From Phycisphaerales bacterium (lineage in GTDB: Bacteria; Planctomycetota; Phycisphaerae; Phycisphaerales; UBA1924), in NCBI GenBank assembly GCA_029260555.1, contig JAJDCZ010000029.1, positions 1 through 32,213 of the forward strand: a stretch of DNA of 32,213 bases, in the 5' to 3' direction. A program made the translations under genes and the position numbers. The notes beneath the pieces were generated by a model, which saw nothing but the letters and a program-made list of their open reading frames with translations, had not been told where the DNA came from and did no database searches. Numbering within the stretch: the stretch's first letter is position 1; every line of letters starts with the position of its first letter. Positions 1 through 10,301 of this stretch are shown in pieces.

Positions 1-1913
<1,913 letters not shown>

Positions 1914-2268
1914 ACACCAACCCATTGCCGAAGCAATAAATCAGCACAAACAAACCAACTTCAAAATTCGAACGATATATTTCTTGCCTGACCACATACA
2001 AATCGGCCAGACACGCTCGAGCAGACACGCTTGCTTTGCAAGCTTGAATCTCGTCTCGGTTGTCGTTGCATCTTTCGCAACACCAAGGCCTGAAAAAGCA
2101 CCTCAGCATCACTCCTGATGCATGTGTTCTACCACTGACTTGTCAAAGAAGCCCCTCTCAAGAACCGGCTGACTGAGTGCTGACCAAGGTCATACCCAAC
2201 GATCCTGCCTTGAAAGAACAGACCAGAGTTGCTCCAGCCTGCATGACTTAAACCCGCCTCAACGGGCG
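1914..2268 (-). other. Leader region of the 23S rRNA transcript
   Basis: This 355-bp stretch lies between the predicted start of transcription and the mature 23S 5' end. It contains the boxA-like motif described separately. I see no tRNA, no 16S 3' end (no anti-Shine-Dalgarno CCTCC tail) and no credible protein. The short open frames here have no coding character. It is inferred to be transcribed and removed during rRNA processing. Confidence 0.5.
2138..2154 (-). promoter_or_regulatory. boxA-like rRNA antitermination site
   Basis: The minus strand reads GGGCTTCTTTGACAAGT. The core CTTTGACAA resembles the boxA consensus (TGCTCTTTAACA), which is bound by NusB/S10 in rRNA leaders and 16S-23S spacers. 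It lies about 225 nt upstream of the 23S 5' end and about 115 nt downstream of the predicted start of transcription. That is a sensible place for an antitermination signal. The same bases could be read as a -35 TTGACA, but no acceptable -10 follows at 16-18 nt. Confidence 0.55.
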
Positions 2269-2274
2269 AAGGCG

Positions 2275-2302
2275 ATAGTAGGCGTGCCCCCAAAACAGTC
2301 AA
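2275..2302 (-). promoter_or_regulatory. Candidate promoter of the unlinked 23S gene
   Basis: On the minus strand TTGACT (2297-2302) is followed after 16 bp by TACTAT (2275-2280), then a GC-rich discriminator as in many stable-RNA promoters. Upstream of the -35, at roughly 2325-2350, there are A/T tracts that could act as an UP element. Transcription would start near 2268 and run through the boxA motif into the 23S. It is the best sigma-70-like match seen in the 450 bp between the rRNA and the next gene. Confidence 0.55.
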
Positions 2303-2367
2303 GCCCATCACCCAACTTCACCCTCTTTTTGTCCCAAAAATGTTTATTCGATCCACAAAGGCTGACT

Positions 2368-4518
2368 TCAACCGCCGCCACCACCACCGCCGCCGCCACC
2401 ATCGCCTCGGCCAGGCTCTTCAGGCGGTCTTTCCTGCTTGGGGATGATCTTCTCAGGCTTCTCAGGCTCAGGCACAGGTTCACCCTGCGTCCTGCCCAGC
2501 ACTGCTGAGGACCGCACACGGTCATACAGAGCTGTGCTGGTGTCCAGATTCGGGCTCCGAACCACAACCTGCCCACCCAGACCCTTGAAAAAGACCTGGA
2601 ACACCCCCGCCTTTCGCCCAGCACTTGAAATCTCCACAGGCGACTTGGCAACATCCAGCAAAAACGCATCAATCCCGATCTCAAGTTGCTCTGGCACAGC
2701 AATCTGCCCCTCCTCAGGCTCTGGCTTCTCCTGTGCAGATTCTCTTGCCAGACCACCACCTGCCTGCTCGCCAAGTCGCCCTGCATCTCTGTCTCTTGAG
2801 ATCGGCGATGGAGCTCGCTGACCGAGCGAAGCATCCGTCAGGTATTTCTCGTCAATCAGGAACAAACCCTCAGGCAGCGGATCTGTCTGCCCTTTCAGCG
2901 CATCACCAACGCGAAGTGTGGACCGGGCTTCACGCCAATAGCCATAGAAGAACCTGTAAAGCCGAACACTGGCACCTGAACCCATCCCCAGCCCATCGCT
3001 CTCACGGGCACCAACCACAAAGTAATGCTGATCGCGCTCGATGTCCACAGGCTCGGACCACTCAGACCAGTCGCTGAACAGAATCGGCTCACTGGCCAGA
3101 GATGCCTGCTCCTCGGTCAAGAGCCTCTGCCTCATGTAGTACGGGTTGTTCACAGCAACACGAAGATGATACCGATACCTCGCTCCAGGCTCAGCAGCCA
3201 TGTCGTGCGCCCACATGCGGATCTGGTCATCTTCCAGCATCGGGCTCTGCCTGGTCACGATCTCATCAAGGTCTGGCTCAACACGGTTGCCTTCTTCATC
3301 AAACTCGATGCTGTAATCAGTCATGAGCTGTTCAGTCAGACGATCGATCTGAGAAAGAACCTTGTCGATTTGCCTCTCAATCGTGGCGACCTGCCCGCCT
3401 GAGCGATCATTACCCGAACTCTGTGGCCGACCCGGTTCACGCCCGCCACCCGTCTTGCCCCCACCCCTGCCCGCTGGATTTTGCCGTGGACGCGGATCAC
3501 GAGCCTGCCCACCAGCCTCTTCAAGCTTAACATTTAAACCATCAAGCCGATCGCGAGCCGCATCAAGCTGAGCAATCTTTCTGCCGATCTGACGCTGTGT
3601 TTCATTGTCGCCATAGCGCATAGCCGTCTGTGCTGGTGGCAGCCAGTCTGGCCCAGCGATCGTTCTGTAATACCCGGGTCGAAAAACCTCAGCCTCGACG
3701 CTGGGCTCTTGAACCTCATCGACCATCTCCAGCACCACAGGCAAGCCTGGCCCCTGCTCGCCATAGTTCTCGCTCAACTCACTCAGGAGGTCCAGCTGCC
3801 CCGGAGCTGCTGGCAGCAGTTCCAGCTCTGTCCACTGTTGATCAATCTCGCTCCAACGCTGACGCTCAAGCTGCAAACCCAGAATCGCCACACTCCCACG
3901 CCACCATGACAGCGGAATCCTCATGGTCGTGCCGTCGTTGGGTTCATATTCAAAGGCTGTTCGCAGCGCAATACCGTCGTACACCACCTCAACACTCACC
4001 GAAGCCTTGTCAAAAGGCTGCCCAGTGCTGATCACTTCCTTCAAACCGGGCACTGCCATCACCTCATACGGATCAATCGTCGAGTGCGTACTCGCTGCCA
4101 CGGTGCCCGCTGGTGCGGGAATCACCACCTGAGTATAAAGCCGATCGCCCACAGGCCCTGTCATTTGCGTGCCAACCTCAAGCTCCAAAGGCTTGCCCAT
4201 CGTCGTCGCCAGAACCCGTGATGGCACCGCCGACTTCTGCTTGAGCGCCTGATACTGGTCAACCAGATCAACAGGCGTAAATCGTTCCAGTACGCTATCA
4301 GAAACTTCCTGGCGATTAACCTCTGCCAGCACCGCCTCAGCCTTGCGTTCAACAGGTTTAAACGCCTGATCCGGCGAAACCGTCTCGGTGCCAATGGTCA
4401 CCTGGTTGGGCTGACTGAGAAACTGCAGCGAAAGCACCGACAGAAACACAATCAGTGCAATCCCCAGTACCAGTTTCTCGATGTGCTCTTCGATGAGCCC
4501 GACGCCTTTGGTCTTCAT
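2368..4518 (-). CDS. Unknown single-span membrane protein of the PilM operon, poly-glycine C-terminus
   Basis: This 716-residue protein has a short cytoplasmic start and one membrane segment at about residues 17-35 (LVLGIALIVFLSVLSLQFL). A large, presumably exported domain follows. A low-complexity Arg/Gly/Pro stretch at about 335-375 leads into a predicted coiled-coil stretch (IERQIDKVLSQIDRLTEQL). The C-terminus is Pro/Glu-rich and ends in a run of ten or more glycines. GAGG sits 8 nt before the ATG. It is the third gene after pilM, with a 108-bp gap to the gene before it, so it is probably cotranscribed. By position and topology it may be a pilus-platform or alignment-complex subunit comparable with PilO/PilP or the Akkermansia Amuc_1098-1102 locus. 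I do not recognise a named domain, and the function is open. Confidence 0.8.
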   Translation of the reverse strand: MKTKGVGLIEEHIEKLVLGIALIVFLSVLSLQFLSQPNQVTIGTETVSPDQAFKPVERKAEAVLAEVNRQEVSDSVLERFTPVDLVDQYQALKQKSAVPSRVLATTMGKPLELEVGTQMTGPVGDRLYTQVVIPAPAGTVAASTHSTIDPYEVMAVPGLKEVISTGQPFDKASVSVEVVYDGIALRTAFEYEPNDGTTMRIPLSWWRGSVAILGLQLERQRWSEIDQQWTELELLPAAPGQLDLLSELSENYGEQGPGLPVVLEMVDEVQEPSVEAEVFRPGYYRTIAGPDWLPPAQTAMRYGDNETQRQIGRKIAQLDAARDRLDGLNVKLEEAGGQARDPRPRQNPAGRGGGKTGGGREPGRPQSSGNDRSGGQVATIERQIDKVLSQIDRLTEQLMTDYSIEFDEEGNRVEPDLDEIVTRQSPMLEDDQIRMWAHDMAAEPGARYRYHLRVAVNNPYYMRQRLLTEEQASLASEPILFSDWSEWSEPVDIERDQHYFVVGARESDGLGMGSGASVRLYRFFYGYWREARSTLRVGDALKGQTDPLPEGLFLIDEKYLTDASLGQRAPSPISRDRDAGRLGEQAGGGLARESAQEKPEPEEGQIAVPEQLEIGIDAFLLDVAKSPVEISSAGRKAGVFQVFFKGLGGQVVVRSPNLDTSTALYDRVRSSAVLGRTQGEPVPEPEKPEKIIPKQERPPEEPGRGDGGGGGGGGGG

Positions 4519-4626
4519 TGTGATACCTCGTCAAACGATCCCCAAGCCCCAGCGTTACATCTTTCTTTCCAACATGACACGCTTTCAAGCCCGTCACTTT
4601 CTGTCCTGGATCTGGCCGGCCCGGAT

Positions 4627-6009
4627 CTAGCCGTCCTCATTCTCGACTTCAGGTTCAACCACCGAAAGCAGCTTCCTGGCTTCAGGCGGAATGTACTGAA
4701 CCGTCCACGAACGCAAAAACAGAATCTCGATCTCAAGATCCACCTGCACCACTGGCTCCGTGCCAAAGTAGTACCCTTCCTTGAGCTTCTCGTACAAGTC
4801 AACACTTGTCATGTCAAAATCAAGAACCGACATCAGATCCGCTGTGCTGATTGCATCAATCAGCGTGGGAACCCGCTGCGCTGAAACAATCAGCTTCAGC
4901 CTGGCCTTGCGTGTGTCAAACACCTGGTTTTCAGGCTTTGTTGCTCGACCCGTCAACGACACTGTGTAGTCCGGCTCGACCAGATCCGCGATCGATCCTG
5001 AACCTGCTGCGGGCCCTTGATCTTCGTTTTCCTCGCCACCAAACATCCCGCCGCGCTGCCCCTTGCCCCTTCTGTTTTTGCCCTTGTCCACCTTGCCACC
5101 AATCAGTGGTGCGAGCTGAGACAGCGGTGCAAGTTGAATCTCGATGATTTGTTTGACGACACTCTGCTCCACGCCGCCACTGATCCCAGCATTCGCCCGT
5201 GCAATGCCCTCCAGAATGCTCTGATAAGTCCAGATGTCAAACTGCCATACAAAGCACTGGCCCAGCGACGGAGGCTGTGTCGGCATCTCCAAAAGCAGTT
5301 CCTCAGCAATCAAAACCTGATCTGCTGAATCTGCATACATCGAAATACGCTGAGCATGATGCTGATACTCGCCAAAACGCTCACTAAAGAGCTTCTTGAC
5401 AAGCACCTCTTCCTGATCCTTGCTCAAATCATTTTCTGCCTTGATCTCACCCTGACTGATGAGCCTTTCAACCTCCTGATCTCGCGAAGACTGCAGCATC
5501 ACCGCCAACTTTTCAGGATCAACCGCAGGCCCCGCCCCGATGTCCTTGAACATCCTGTCATAAATCGAATCCCCACCCTGACCCAGAATCGCCTTGGCCA
5601 TCTCAAGTCGCAGAACCATGTCTTGTGCTCTGGCAGGCTCAGGGAACAAACCCTCAATCAAAGGCTTGTGTTGACCCTGGTTTTCACGAATCGCCTCCTG
5701 AACAACCTCCTCCAAAGCAGCCTGCCTTGCTTCTTTTTGCTTGACAAACAACGCTGTAATCTGATCGTTCGGAACACGCCCCGGAAGCGAAGGCGATTCC
5801 TCACCAACCATCACCGCAGGGAGCGAATAACTGACCTTGGTATTCGTCAACTGCTTATACGAACCATCTGCTTTGGACTGTTGACCATTGCGAATCTTCT
5901 TGTTCGCCTTGGAGCCAAAGTACCAGCCCGCAGGCACCGAAACCACCATCACCACCAAAAAGATGACGATCACAACATTTTGTTTTACCCAGCCCAGAAT
6001 ACCACTCAT
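4627..6009 (-). CDS. PilO-like single-span inner-membrane protein (putative)
   Basis: This is a 460-residue protein. One membrane segment at about residues 10-30 (VVIVIFLVVMVVSVPAGWYF) is followed by a long, mostly helical, charged region. Near the C-terminus (about 365-445) a segment alternates beta and alpha character: KARLKLIVSAQRVPTLIDAI, then a run ending VDLEIEILFLRSW. That pattern looks like the ferredoxin-like fold of PilO/GspM-type proteins; this is my inference, not a recognised family match. The start codon overlaps the pilM stop in ATGA, so the two are translationally coupled. A Lys/Arg/Gly-rich linker lies at about 310-335. It probably works with the PilM-like protein and the following 716-residue protein in a type IV pilus or type II secretion-like inner-membrane platform. 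Confidence 0.75.
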   Translation of the reverse strand: MSGILGWVKQNVVIVIFLVVMVVSVPAGWYFGSKANKKIRNGQQSKADGSYKQLTNTKVSYSLPAVMVGEESPSLPGRVPNDQITALFVKQKEARQAALEEVVQEAIRENQGQHKPLIEGLFPEPARAQDMVLRLEMAKAILGQGGDSIYDRMFKDIGAGPAVDPEKLAVMLQSSRDQEVERLISQGEIKAENDLSKDQEEVLVKKLFSERFGEYQHHAQRISMYADSADQVLIAEELLLEMPTQPPSLGQCFVWQFDIWTYQSILEGIARANAGISGGVEQSVVKQIIEIQLAPLSQLAPLIGGKVDKGKNRRGKGQRGGMFGGEENEDQGPAAGSGSIADLVEPDYTVSLTGRATKPENQVFDTRKARLKLIVSAQRVPTLIDAISTADLMSVLDFDMTSVDLYEKLKEGYYFGTEPVVQVDLEIEILFLRSWTVQYIPPEARKLLSVVEPEVENEDG

Positions 6010-8048
6010 TGGTCTTCACCTTCTTTAACTTCAAGATCCAGAATCGCATTCCAGGTCACTTTGAATGTCGTTATGGTTGTGCCAGGCTCATACGCTGCTG
6101 GCCGATCAGGCAACGGGGCAATCTTGCGAATATCCCCACCAGAACGATTGTTCCGACCTGAGCGTTTGTTACCCCGACGCGTCGGCCCAGAAAACCCGTC
6201 ATTGCCCCCTGCACCAACTTCCTCAACCTCACCCAGATCTGGCATGCGCCCGCCGCCACGCCCCGGCTCACCACGCCTCCCCCGATTTCGCCGATCATTG
6301 GGTCTGGTGGGATCCGCCACTGCAGTGCCATCATCCTCTGATTCAATCTTCTCGGAACTCACCATCTCCCAAGGCTGCTCATCGGTAAAGATCTCATAAG
6401 GAATGCCCTCACGCTGGGCATTCTCGATCAACCACTGGTTCATGGTGCTGAGCAAAAACTGCTGAGGATCAGGCTGCGTGGTTTTGACCACCAGCTCAAT
6501 CTTGATTCGCCGTCTTCCCTCAAAGGGATCATCGGGAATCTCCCCCGCCATGCCATTGCGCCCGCCATACAAAAGTGACTCAATCGCTGCAGCACTATCG
6601 CCATCAGGTCCGATGTACTTCGTATTGAAACTCACAAGCTCAAACGCAGGCTTCTTGTCCTGGCTCAACTGATCAGCCTGAACAAACATCTGACCCAGAT
6701 CATCAACGATCTGCCCGTAGATTTCTCGATCTTCAAGCAGGACCACCATGTTGGCTGCTGAGTAATCCGTCTGGCTTGAGCCAACAACACCTGCATCCCT
6801 GGCATTACCCTGCGCCTTGGAAAGTGCATCCATCGCTCGTCTCACCACCGGATCCTGAGGCTCGCTGGCAACCGCAGACGAATCAAGCATCGGCCTGATC
6901 TGCCAGGCAAGCCCGGATGCCACACCCAGCGCCGCTGCCATACCAAACCACCACTTCTTCTTTCGCCACATCGAATCGCGAATGATCGCCGAAGGCATCA
7001 GATTCGCCTTGATGGTGTCCATCCCCAACCCCTGAACCGCCATTCCATATGCTGTGGTCATCTGAAGGGCCGACTTGTTGATCGCCTGCTTCTGATCCTC
7101 AGCCAGATTAACCCGCTTAAACTCATCCAGTCGATACACATCCATCTGGAGCTGCTGCTTGAGATAACGACGCAACCCCGGAAGTTCAAATGTCGACCCC
7201 AGCCCGATCAGCCTCACCAGATTCGCATCTTTATGCAGCGATGCGTAGTACCCCAGCGACCTCTGAATCTCTTGCGCCAAATCCATGAACACAGGCCTCA
7301 TCGCCTGGAATACATGCCGGGCATGCTTTGAACTCTCAGCTTCACGCTTGAGTTTCTCAGCCTTGATGTAACTCAGTTTAAACTGCTCGACCAACGCCTC
7401 GGTAAACGCATGGCCACCAATCGGGAAGGTTCTCACCCACACACGCCCCGCCTCAGCCACAATCAGATCCGTCGAGGTCGTCCCCACATCCAGAATCACC
7501 GTCCCGGGCGTCTTCTCCGTAAACTGAAGGTCGTACGCCAGTGCGTTGTACGCAGCCACCGGGCTCAAATTCACATAGTCAGGCGTAATCCCCACATCAC
7601 GCAGCATCGAAAGCTGCTGAACAATCCGCTCACGCGTGATCGCAAAGATCCCCACCTCAACATCGGGTGAATCCGGACTTGCAAAGGTCTGATAATCCCA
7701 CTCCACCTCCTCGATCGGAAACGGAATCTGCTGCACCGCTTCAAACTTCACAATCTCGGGAATCTTCTTCTTCTCAACCGGAGGCAGCTTGGCAAATCTT
7801 GCAAACGATGAATGCCCAGGCACCGACACACCAATGACCGCACCCGATAAATCGTGCTGACTCACCAGCGTACCCAACGCCACACGCGTCGCATCATCCT
7901 GATCAAGATCAGGCGTGCTCAAGACCCGCTTGTGAGGCACGATCGCATAATCAAGCACTTCAACCCCACCGCCACTCTCTATCGAGAGCTTGATCGCCTT
8001 GACAGCACCCGCACCAACCTCAATACCCCAACAAATCGAAGACGCCAT
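6006..8048 (-). CDS. pilM: Type IV pilus assembly protein PilM with a PilN-like C-terminal extension
   Basis: This is a 680-residue protein. Residues 1-345 are an actin-like (FtsA/PilM) ATPase: the first phosphate motif is WGIEVGAGAVKAIKL (7-21), the PilM hallmark KLPPVEKKKIPEIVKFEAVQ starts at 87, and the second phosphate motif is VILDVGTTSTDL (184-195). PilM proteins are usually about 350 residues and cytoplasmic. Here a continuation reads KANLMPSAIIRDSMWRKKKW, then a membrane segment (about 366-384) and an outer domain. This resembles the PilN start, whose INLLP-type peptide normally binds PilM in trans. A basic Arg/Gly-rich linker (about 565-625) precedes the last 40 residues. AGGGG sits 6 nt before the ATG. 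It is the first gene of a three-gene operon. Confidence 0.9.
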   Translation of the reverse strand: MASSICWGIEVGAGAVKAIKLSIESGGGVEVLDYAIVPHKRVLSTPDLDQDDATRVALGTLVSQHDLSGAVIGVSVPGHSSFARFAKLPPVEKKKIPEIVKFEAVQQIPFPIEEVEWDYQTFASPDSPDVEVGIFAITRERIVQQLSMLRDVGITPDYVNLSPVAAYNALAYDLQFTEKTPGTVILDVGTTSTDLIVAEAGRVWVRTFPIGGHAFTEALVEQFKLSYIKAEKLKREAESSKHARHVFQAMRPVFMDLAQEIQRSLGYYASLHKDANLVRLIGLGSTFELPGLRRYLKQQLQMDVYRLDEFKRVNLAEDQKQAINKSALQMTTAYGMAVQGLGMDTIKANLMPSAIIRDSMWRKKKWWFGMAAALGVASGLAWQIRPMLDSSAVASEPQDPVVRRAMDALSKAQGNARDAGVVGSSQTDYSAANMVVLLEDREIYGQIVDDLGQMFVQADQLSQDKKPAFELVSFNTKYIGPDGDSAAAIESLLYGGRNGMAGEIPDDPFEGRRRIKIELVVKTTQPDPQQFLLSTMNQWLIENAQREGIPYEIFTDEQPWEMVSSEKIESEDDGTAVADPTRPNDRRNRGRRGEPGRGGGRMPDLGEVEEVGAGGNDGFSGPTRRGNKRSGRNNRSGGDIRKIAPLPDRPAAYEPGTTITTFKVTWNAILDLEVKEGEDQ

Positions 8049-8253
8049 GTCAGGCCCCTTTGCTAAATCACGACTGCCTGCTCAAGCCATACTTCAGCCC
8101 GCTGCAGCCATCAACTGTTCCTCGTCCAATCACACAGATCGAACCGATGGTACGCCAGACACTCACCCAGCGAAAGTCTGCCCTGCTCCAGACAAGACCG
8201 ACGCACTGGATTACGCCCCCACCAACCCCCCAGTTCCATCCCACACCGCCCTT

Positions 8254-8271
8254 GTGACAATCCCGTGACAA
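8254..8271. promoter_or_regulatory. Pair of GTGACAA direct repeats upstream of pilM
   Basis: GTGACAA occurs at 8254-8260 and again at 8265-8271, 11 bp apart, so both copies would face the same side of the helix. They lie in the 246-bp gap upstream of the pilM operon, about 210 bp before its start and just past the end of the preceding membrane-protein gene. They may be an operator for the pilM operon. No clear -10/-35 pair was found nearby. Confidence 0.25.
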
Positions 8272-8294
8272 ACCTTTGCCCCCACCAACTTCAT

Positions 8295-8726
8295 CTATCC
8301 TTTCCCAGCTTCCATACGATCAATCAGCCATGATGACACCACCGAGATCACAATCACCACAGGCACAATCCACCACATCCTGCGAGGCACCTGGAGCTCA
8401 AACCACGCCTCAGGCGAAACCCACGCCAAAAGGTGATATCCCAGCGCGATTGCGCTCAATGCCAGAATCATCGCTGTAGGCGTGCTGAGTGACACAGCCT
8501 TCTTACCTGCAAGCCTAACCCCTTCAACCCCAGTCTCTTCTGACTCGTCTGGATCTTGCTTGCCCAAGGCTTCACGCCGACTTTTCCAGAATAGAAATAG
8601 CCCGCTTCCCATCAGCCCCACACCCACTGCCCAGACCAGCACCACCACCCCCAGCGCCAACCCCTGCGCGTCAGCCCCCACCTCAAGCCCCACCTCAAGC
8701 CCTGACATTGTGGATTGCTCCATCAT
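8295..8726 (-). CDS. Small membrane protein, three predicted transmembrane segments
   Basis: This is a 143-residue protein. Hydrophobic segments are at about 23-46 (LALGVVVLVWAVGVGLMGSGLFLF), 82-103 (TPTAMILALSAIALGYHLLAWV) and 116-134 (MWWIVPVVIVISVVSSWLI). A charged acidic loop (KQDPDESEETG) lies between the first two. The start overlaps the stop of the MEMO-family gene in ATGA, so the two are coupled. I recognise no family and no catalytic motif. The coupling suggests a membrane partner for the upstream protein, but nothing in the sequence defines its job. Confidence 0.75.
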   Translation of the reverse strand: MMEQSTMSGLEVGLEVGADAQGLALGVVVLVWAVGVGLMGSGLFLFWKSRREALGKQDPDESEETGVEGVRLAGKKAVSLSTPTAMILALSAIALGYHLLAWVSPEAWFELQVPRRMWWIVPVVIVISVVSSWLIDRMEAGKG

Positions 8727-10096
8727 CCCACCACAGCAGCTGCGGACGATACCATCCCCAGCCCCTGCTGATCCATCGCTGCGACATAGCTCAATATCCG
8801 CACCTGCTCAGCACCCGTCACGCGCATTCCCACCACAATGTTGCCAATCGAGCACCAGCGCGTGGGGTTCTGCTGCCAAGTCATTGATGTGATCAGTTCC
8901 TCATCACTGCCCTTGCTGATCAACTCCAGCATCTGCTGGTCGTGCTGAATTACCTTGTTGCGAAACGCCTCGACCTTCTCATCCTCGCCCGCCAATGCTG
9001 TTTCATCTCCAAACGCAGGTCCAACATGGCTCAGATCAGCTGAACACACAATCAGTGTCGTCCCGCCCAGTTCGTCCAGTGCTTCACGCAAAGCTGTCAC
9101 AAACGCATCCAGATCTACACCTGTCCCGTCGTATGACTGCCCCTGATTCACCGTCGGATCATGCACCAGTGCCCCGAACACCTTGCAATACGCCCCATTT
9201 TCATCTGCACCCAGGCTGTGCTGAACCCACGGAATCTGTAGCTCCACCGAGTGCTCACGCTCGTGATCAAACCGATTCGCAAACAGTTCGTCGCCCAGCT
9301 TGCCACGCAACAACCCAATCAGCTCATCATCCGCATGACTCACACCAATCGGCGACTCATACCCCTTGTCACACCCACACACACCCGTTGAGAATCCAAA
9401 GTGGTTCGTTCCCAGAATCACCACCCGGTCCGGGCGATCCACCACCCGAAGCCTTCCCCACACCGATGCGTAGTTCTTCCAACCCCGCGGATAGTCAATG
9501 TGAGGCACAATCACCGCAGCAGGAAGCTCCTCAAACGACGGATCCTCCGCATCCTTAAGAGCCTCATCAATCCATTCATCAAACATCTTGGCCAGATACT
9601 CACCCCCCAGCTCAGCCTTTTTCTCGTCCGTCGCATCTTCGCCAAGCTTGGCTGCCACAATCTGATCCGCGATCGCAGCTGAAGGCCCGGGCGGCAAAAT
9701 GTCGCTGGAATCAAACGCCTTGTGCATCTCCTTCAAAATACCCTCAAACACAGGCCCTTCCAAAAGCCCAGCATCATCTAATTGTGCAACAAAATCCTGC
9801 AGAATCTCGTCCGTCAGCCCCCCGCCGACCTTCGCAACAATCTCACCTACCGAACTTTCACCGTCCATCATGCCCAGAATCTGATGAAACGCAGGTGATG
9901 TGAACACAACGCGGTCTGAAACCTGCCTGGCATCTGCCAGTCCCATCACCTGCTGTTCGCCTGCCTGGGCTGGAAAAGCACGAATTGCACGCAGCACGGG
10001 TCTGACCTGATGCTCAGCTTCTGGATTAAACCGGGCTTTGTTCTCAGGCTCAGGGGCAGGGGTCGAGGCGGAATCGGGGTTGTTTGTATCGCTCAT
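8723..10096 (-). CDS. MEMO-family protein (AmmeMemoRadiSam protein B-like) with an N-terminal PqqD-like domain
   Basis: This is a 457-residue protein from the ATG at 10096 (MSDTNNPD); a longer frame upstream has no coding character. Residues about 195-450 are the MEMO domain, a fold related to extradiol dioxygenases that is seen in the AmmeMemoRadiSam gene set with AMMECR1 and a radical SAM protein. Candidate metal/active-site positions are His199 (VPHIDYPRG), His232 (GTNHFG), the pair EREHSVELQIPW (279-290) and CSADLSH (351-357). Residues about 30-120 are extra for this family and read like a PqqD/winged-helix module: LRAIRAFPAQAG, SPAFHQILGMMDGESSVGEI and a closing LDDAGLLEG. Neither AMMECR1 nor a radical SAM gene is in the window. 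The substrate is unknown. Confidence 0.85.
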   Translation of the reverse strand: MSDTNNPDSASTPAPEPENKARFNPEAEHQVRPVLRAIRAFPAQAGEQQVMGLADARQVSDRVVFTSPAFHQILGMMDGESSVGEIVAKVGGGLTDEILQDFVAQLDDAGLLEGPVFEGILKEMHKAFDSSDILPPGPSAAIADQIVAAKLGEDATDEKKAELGGEYLAKMFDEWIDEALKDAEDPSFEELPAAVIVPHIDYPRGWKNYASVWGRLRVVDRPDRVVILGTNHFGFSTGVCGCDKGYESPIGVSHADDELIGLLRGKLGDELFANRFDHEREHSVELQIPWVQHSLGADENGAYCKVFGALVHDPTVNQGQSYDGTGVDLDAFVTALREALDELGGTTLIVCSADLSHVGPAFGDETALAGEDEKVEAFRNKVIQHDQQMLELISKGSDEELITSMTWQQNPTRWCSIGNIVVGMRVTGAEQVRILSYVAAMDQQGLGMVSSAAAVVG

Positions 10097-10102
10097 AAAC
10101 CC

Positions 10103-10190
10103 AGTGTAGGCCCCATCCCGCTGACACTGATCAAAAACTATGCCCTCTCTGACCCACTCCTGTAAAACCACCAACCCGCAGGCCTACACT
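10103..10190. repeat. 10-bp inverted repeat, possible divergent promoter elements
   Basis: AGTGTAGGCC (10103-10112) and its exact complement GGCCTACACT (10181-10190) flank 68 bp between the divergent MEMO gene (minus) and the 10302 gene (plus). Each arm reads GGCCTACACT towards its own gene, so TACACT could be a -10 for each direction. No convincing -35 at normal spacing was found for either. The repeats may instead be an operator shared by both genes. Confidence 0.35.
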
Positions 10191-10301
10191 ATGGACCGCC
10201 CATATCTTGCCTGCCTGGCATGGGGCGTTGTTTGTTCAGCATCACGCGATCTCAGAGTTGGGTGTCAAAATCCCCCGCGATCAGTTCATGAAAGTTCAGC
10301 C

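Noticed and set aside
1914..2367. Search for a 16S 3' end or tRNA genes upstream of the 23S
   Set aside because: No anti-Shine-Dalgarno tail and no cloverleaf or GGTTCRA-type T-arm was found.
2259..2834. 191-residue minus-strand open frame at the 3' end of the 716-residue gene
   Set aside because: Another frame of the same strand; the 716-residue frame has the anchor, the ribosome site and consistent composition. A frameshift fusion is not indicated.
5356..6399. 347-residue plus-strand open frame
   Set aside because: Antisense to the PilM operon genes; rich in Arg/His/Pro with no domain pattern, as expected from the complement of a coding frame.
8068..8271. 67-residue minus-strand open frame in the pilM upstream gap
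   Set aside because: Gly/Trp-rich random-looking translation; the region is better explained as regulatory.
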